Positions 61,916-64,000 of a DNA stretch of 64,000 nucleotides are shown one piece after another. The position numbers and the translations under genes are program-made. The first letter of the stretch is position 1, and each line of letters starts with the position of its first letter. The notes under the pieces are model-generated. The model saw nothing but the letters and a program-made list of their open reading frames with translations. It had not been told where the DNA came from and ran no database searches. Origin of the DNA: Gyromitra esculenta (lineage: Eukaryota; Ascomycota; Pezizomycetes; Pezizales; Discinaceae). The DNA lies in assembly GCA_038503075.1 (NCBI GenBank), contig JBCAML010000019.1, positions 434,001-498,000 on the forward strand, written 5' to 3'.

Positions 61916-64000
61916 GATTGTATGTATGTTTGATCGTTTGGTCTAGATAAAACCTATTGCCGAGGCTATAAAAAGATCACTGAGGAGAGGTAGTGTGTTG
62001 GGTTGGGTGGAGATGGAGATGGAGATTTCCGGTTTGTAGCGCCGAAAAACCCTTTTTGGAGGGAAAGGATTGGCTTTTTGATGTGTCGAAGATCAACGAG
62101 GTCTGGACAGCAGACGATTGTTGAAATAAAACGACCGCTACAATGTTGTTCAAAAAAATTCTAGCGAAAACGACTAACGAATGTACGCTGGCTAAAGATC
62201 AATCTGTAGGAAACGGGATTAGAAATGGACAGACGAAGGCTTTTCGTACGAGTAAAAAAAACCCACTTTTGACTCTGTGAATGCGGCTCGATGGGCAAGG
62301 GGAAGTCGTGAAATTGCAACAAGTTCTTGAAAGATGTAAGGGCCGTGGCAAATATCGCTCTGGAGGCAAGGGACGTGTCAACAACAGATGATCAAACCAC
62401 GGACGATGGAGGATGGAGAAACTGTGCGACGAAATATAACGATGAATTGGAAAGGAAGCGAGGGGTACCGGATGTGGTATGAAGAAAGAATGGAAGGGGG
62501 AGGGAGACGAACTGTACTAATTCGTCGTTTTCAAAAACGTGAAAGAGATTGGGGGAGGGGGGGGGGATGTGGTGACAGCCTTGTGAATATAAATATATTT
62601 TTTTTTAAATTTAATTCTCCTTGCTGAGGGGAGCGGATGTCGTGAGGGGGAGTGGGATTGAAGGTTGCAGAAGGGAAGGGGATTGAGAAGGTGGAGGGGG
62701 ATGGATGTGGAGGCTAAGAGCGAAGCCGATGGACTTGGGAGACGATGACGGAGTGTGAGGAAGCTGAGATGTGTGTGCGGGTGGATGTTCGGTAGTCGCG
62801 GTATGTATGTAACAGCAGCAACAGGAAGCGAAACAAACCGTTAGTTTTTTTTCTCTTTCGATCCAACGAAACCAAACGCTTGCCAAAGAACAGGAAAAAG
62901 GAAAACACAGTTCTGCGACGGATTCCACGACGGGAGGAAAGAGAGCGAGAGAGCGCGAGAAAGATAGAGAGAAAGATAGAGAGAAGAAGGCGGATCAAGG
63001 AAACAGAAAGCCGGAGGACGACGAAACAAGAGGCCAGAAGAGAAACTCAAAGGACTGGGGGGCGTGGTGGGAAGATGTAAGAAAGGTTGAGGTAGTAAAA
63101 AAAAAGTAGTGCGCGCGGTCTAGCGTGGTAAGTATCGGCGCGTTAGAGTGGGTGGCCAGTCGAAGGAAGGAAGGAATGGAATAACGGTGCCGAGTTTGGT
63201 CGGTAAGCTTTTTAACTGGGCTTTCTGATTCCCTTCTTTTCTTGAGACCCATCCCTACTGACATGTACTTTCTTTTGCTCGTGCCGGTTTGCATCGGTGA
63301 ATACATGTGGATGTATCTACATATGCGCTCCCCTTCCCCTTCCCTTCTTTCCTCGCTTTCTCACAATCCTGCAGCTTTCCCATCCACTGTGTGGATTGTT
63401 GCGCAATGTAGCCGTCGTCAGTGGTCGGCGGGTGCCGGGGCTGGTTCTGGAAACAGACTTTTGCAAGTGAAGTCCCAAGCCGGCCCAACCGCAGTGAAAG
63501 ATTCAAATTTTCTATGGACCACGGCCACCTACATGTATTTTCAGAAGAAGTTAGATTTTTTGTCGCTAGCCTTTGCCTCTCGAGAGATCTCAGAGGGAAA
63601 CACAAACATAAATACAGTGTTGCTGGGAAGAGACGACAGCAGAAAAAAAAGAGGATGCATACATATCCCCTTCTTTTCTGCTCATGACATGATGGCTACT
63701 TAGTTCTGACCGCCTTGCTCGTAGAGGTTATAACTTCTGTGTCCCAATTGTTCTGATTGGCCCCAGATACCTAACAATGAAAATCACATCCCAGTTCATG
63801 CACATTCATTCGCTCGCTGCAGTAAAAGTTACGCGTTTTGCTTGGCGCGAACTGGACTAATGGTTCTTCTGTCCTCCAGCGTTCACCGCATACCACCGCA
63901 CGGAGAGGAAAAGCATTCCACGAACATTCATGTAGGTACATGTACTTATTGTCTCGGCTTTTTCCGCTGACAATCCTATCCTGTCTGCGGAGCTTCAGTC
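61916..64000. other. Upstream region of the RRM gene to the window end
   Basis: It is purine-rich on the plus strand (62440-62720 and 62930-63070), that is C/T-rich on the RRM-gene strand, as expected for a long fungal leader and promoter. It contains two TACATGTA palindromes (63530, 63937). Frames here are low-complexity and no gene is supported. Confidence 0.5.

Overview
This is a window of nuclear DNA from a filamentous ascomycete (Pezizomycotina). The evidence is a set of intron-rich genes (introns about 50-100 nt with GTAAGT/GTATGT-like donors and CTAAC/CTGAC branch sites) that encode typical fungal proteins: a NoxA-type NADPH oxidase, a Boi-type SAM/PH scaffold, a Pah1-type lipin and a Dsk2 ubiquilin. 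Thirteen protein genes in 64 kb, long gene-free stretches and many small inverted-repeat elements would fit a Pezizomycetes-like genome, but that placement is inference.

Layout, left to right: Boi-like protein (+, 5' end outside the window); ULS1-like SNF2/RING translocase (+, 7241-11359, ten exons); a 6.6 kb gene-free, repeat-bearing stretch; arrestin-like protein (+, 17978-19547); Ran GTPase (-, 21607-22767); NoxA (-, 23968-25865); DUF7727 membrane protein (+, 29159-29725); Dsk2 ubiquilin (+, 31832-33206); fibronectin-III/coiled-coil protein (-, 36097-39524); lipin (+, 41977-44684); DH-PH RhoGEF (-, 47852-51118); Nas2 proteasome chaperone (+, 52115-53064); a three-dsRBD protein (-, 53741-55330); a three-RRM RNA-binding protein (-, 60067-61915). 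Exon joins were worked out by hand from splice signals, reading phase and family conservation. In every gene given a full exon model the phases close exactly. The genes are unlinked housekeeping and signalling functions. Functional echoes are two ubiquitin-proteasome genes (Dsk2, Nas2), plus the ULS1-like gene acting with SUMO/ubiquitin, and two polarity/ROS genes (RhoGEF, NoxA). No operon or biosynthetic cluster is present.

The most distinctive structure lies between the genes. At least eleven short foldback elements (78-242 bp) are each bounded by a TA dinucleotide. Most have termini beginning CAGT or CT(T/C)G, the hallmarks of non-autonomous Tc1/mariner-type elements (MITEs). Several belong to recognisable families with two copies in the window, and in two places elements abut across one shared TA or a few bases. 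One sits in intron 1 of the dsRNA-binding-protein gene. A second signal is the palindrome TACATGTA, found 16 times, always outside coding exons, where about one is expected by chance. A third is extremely short terminal coding exons (7, 10 and 15 nt) in noxA, Ran and the ULS1-like gene.
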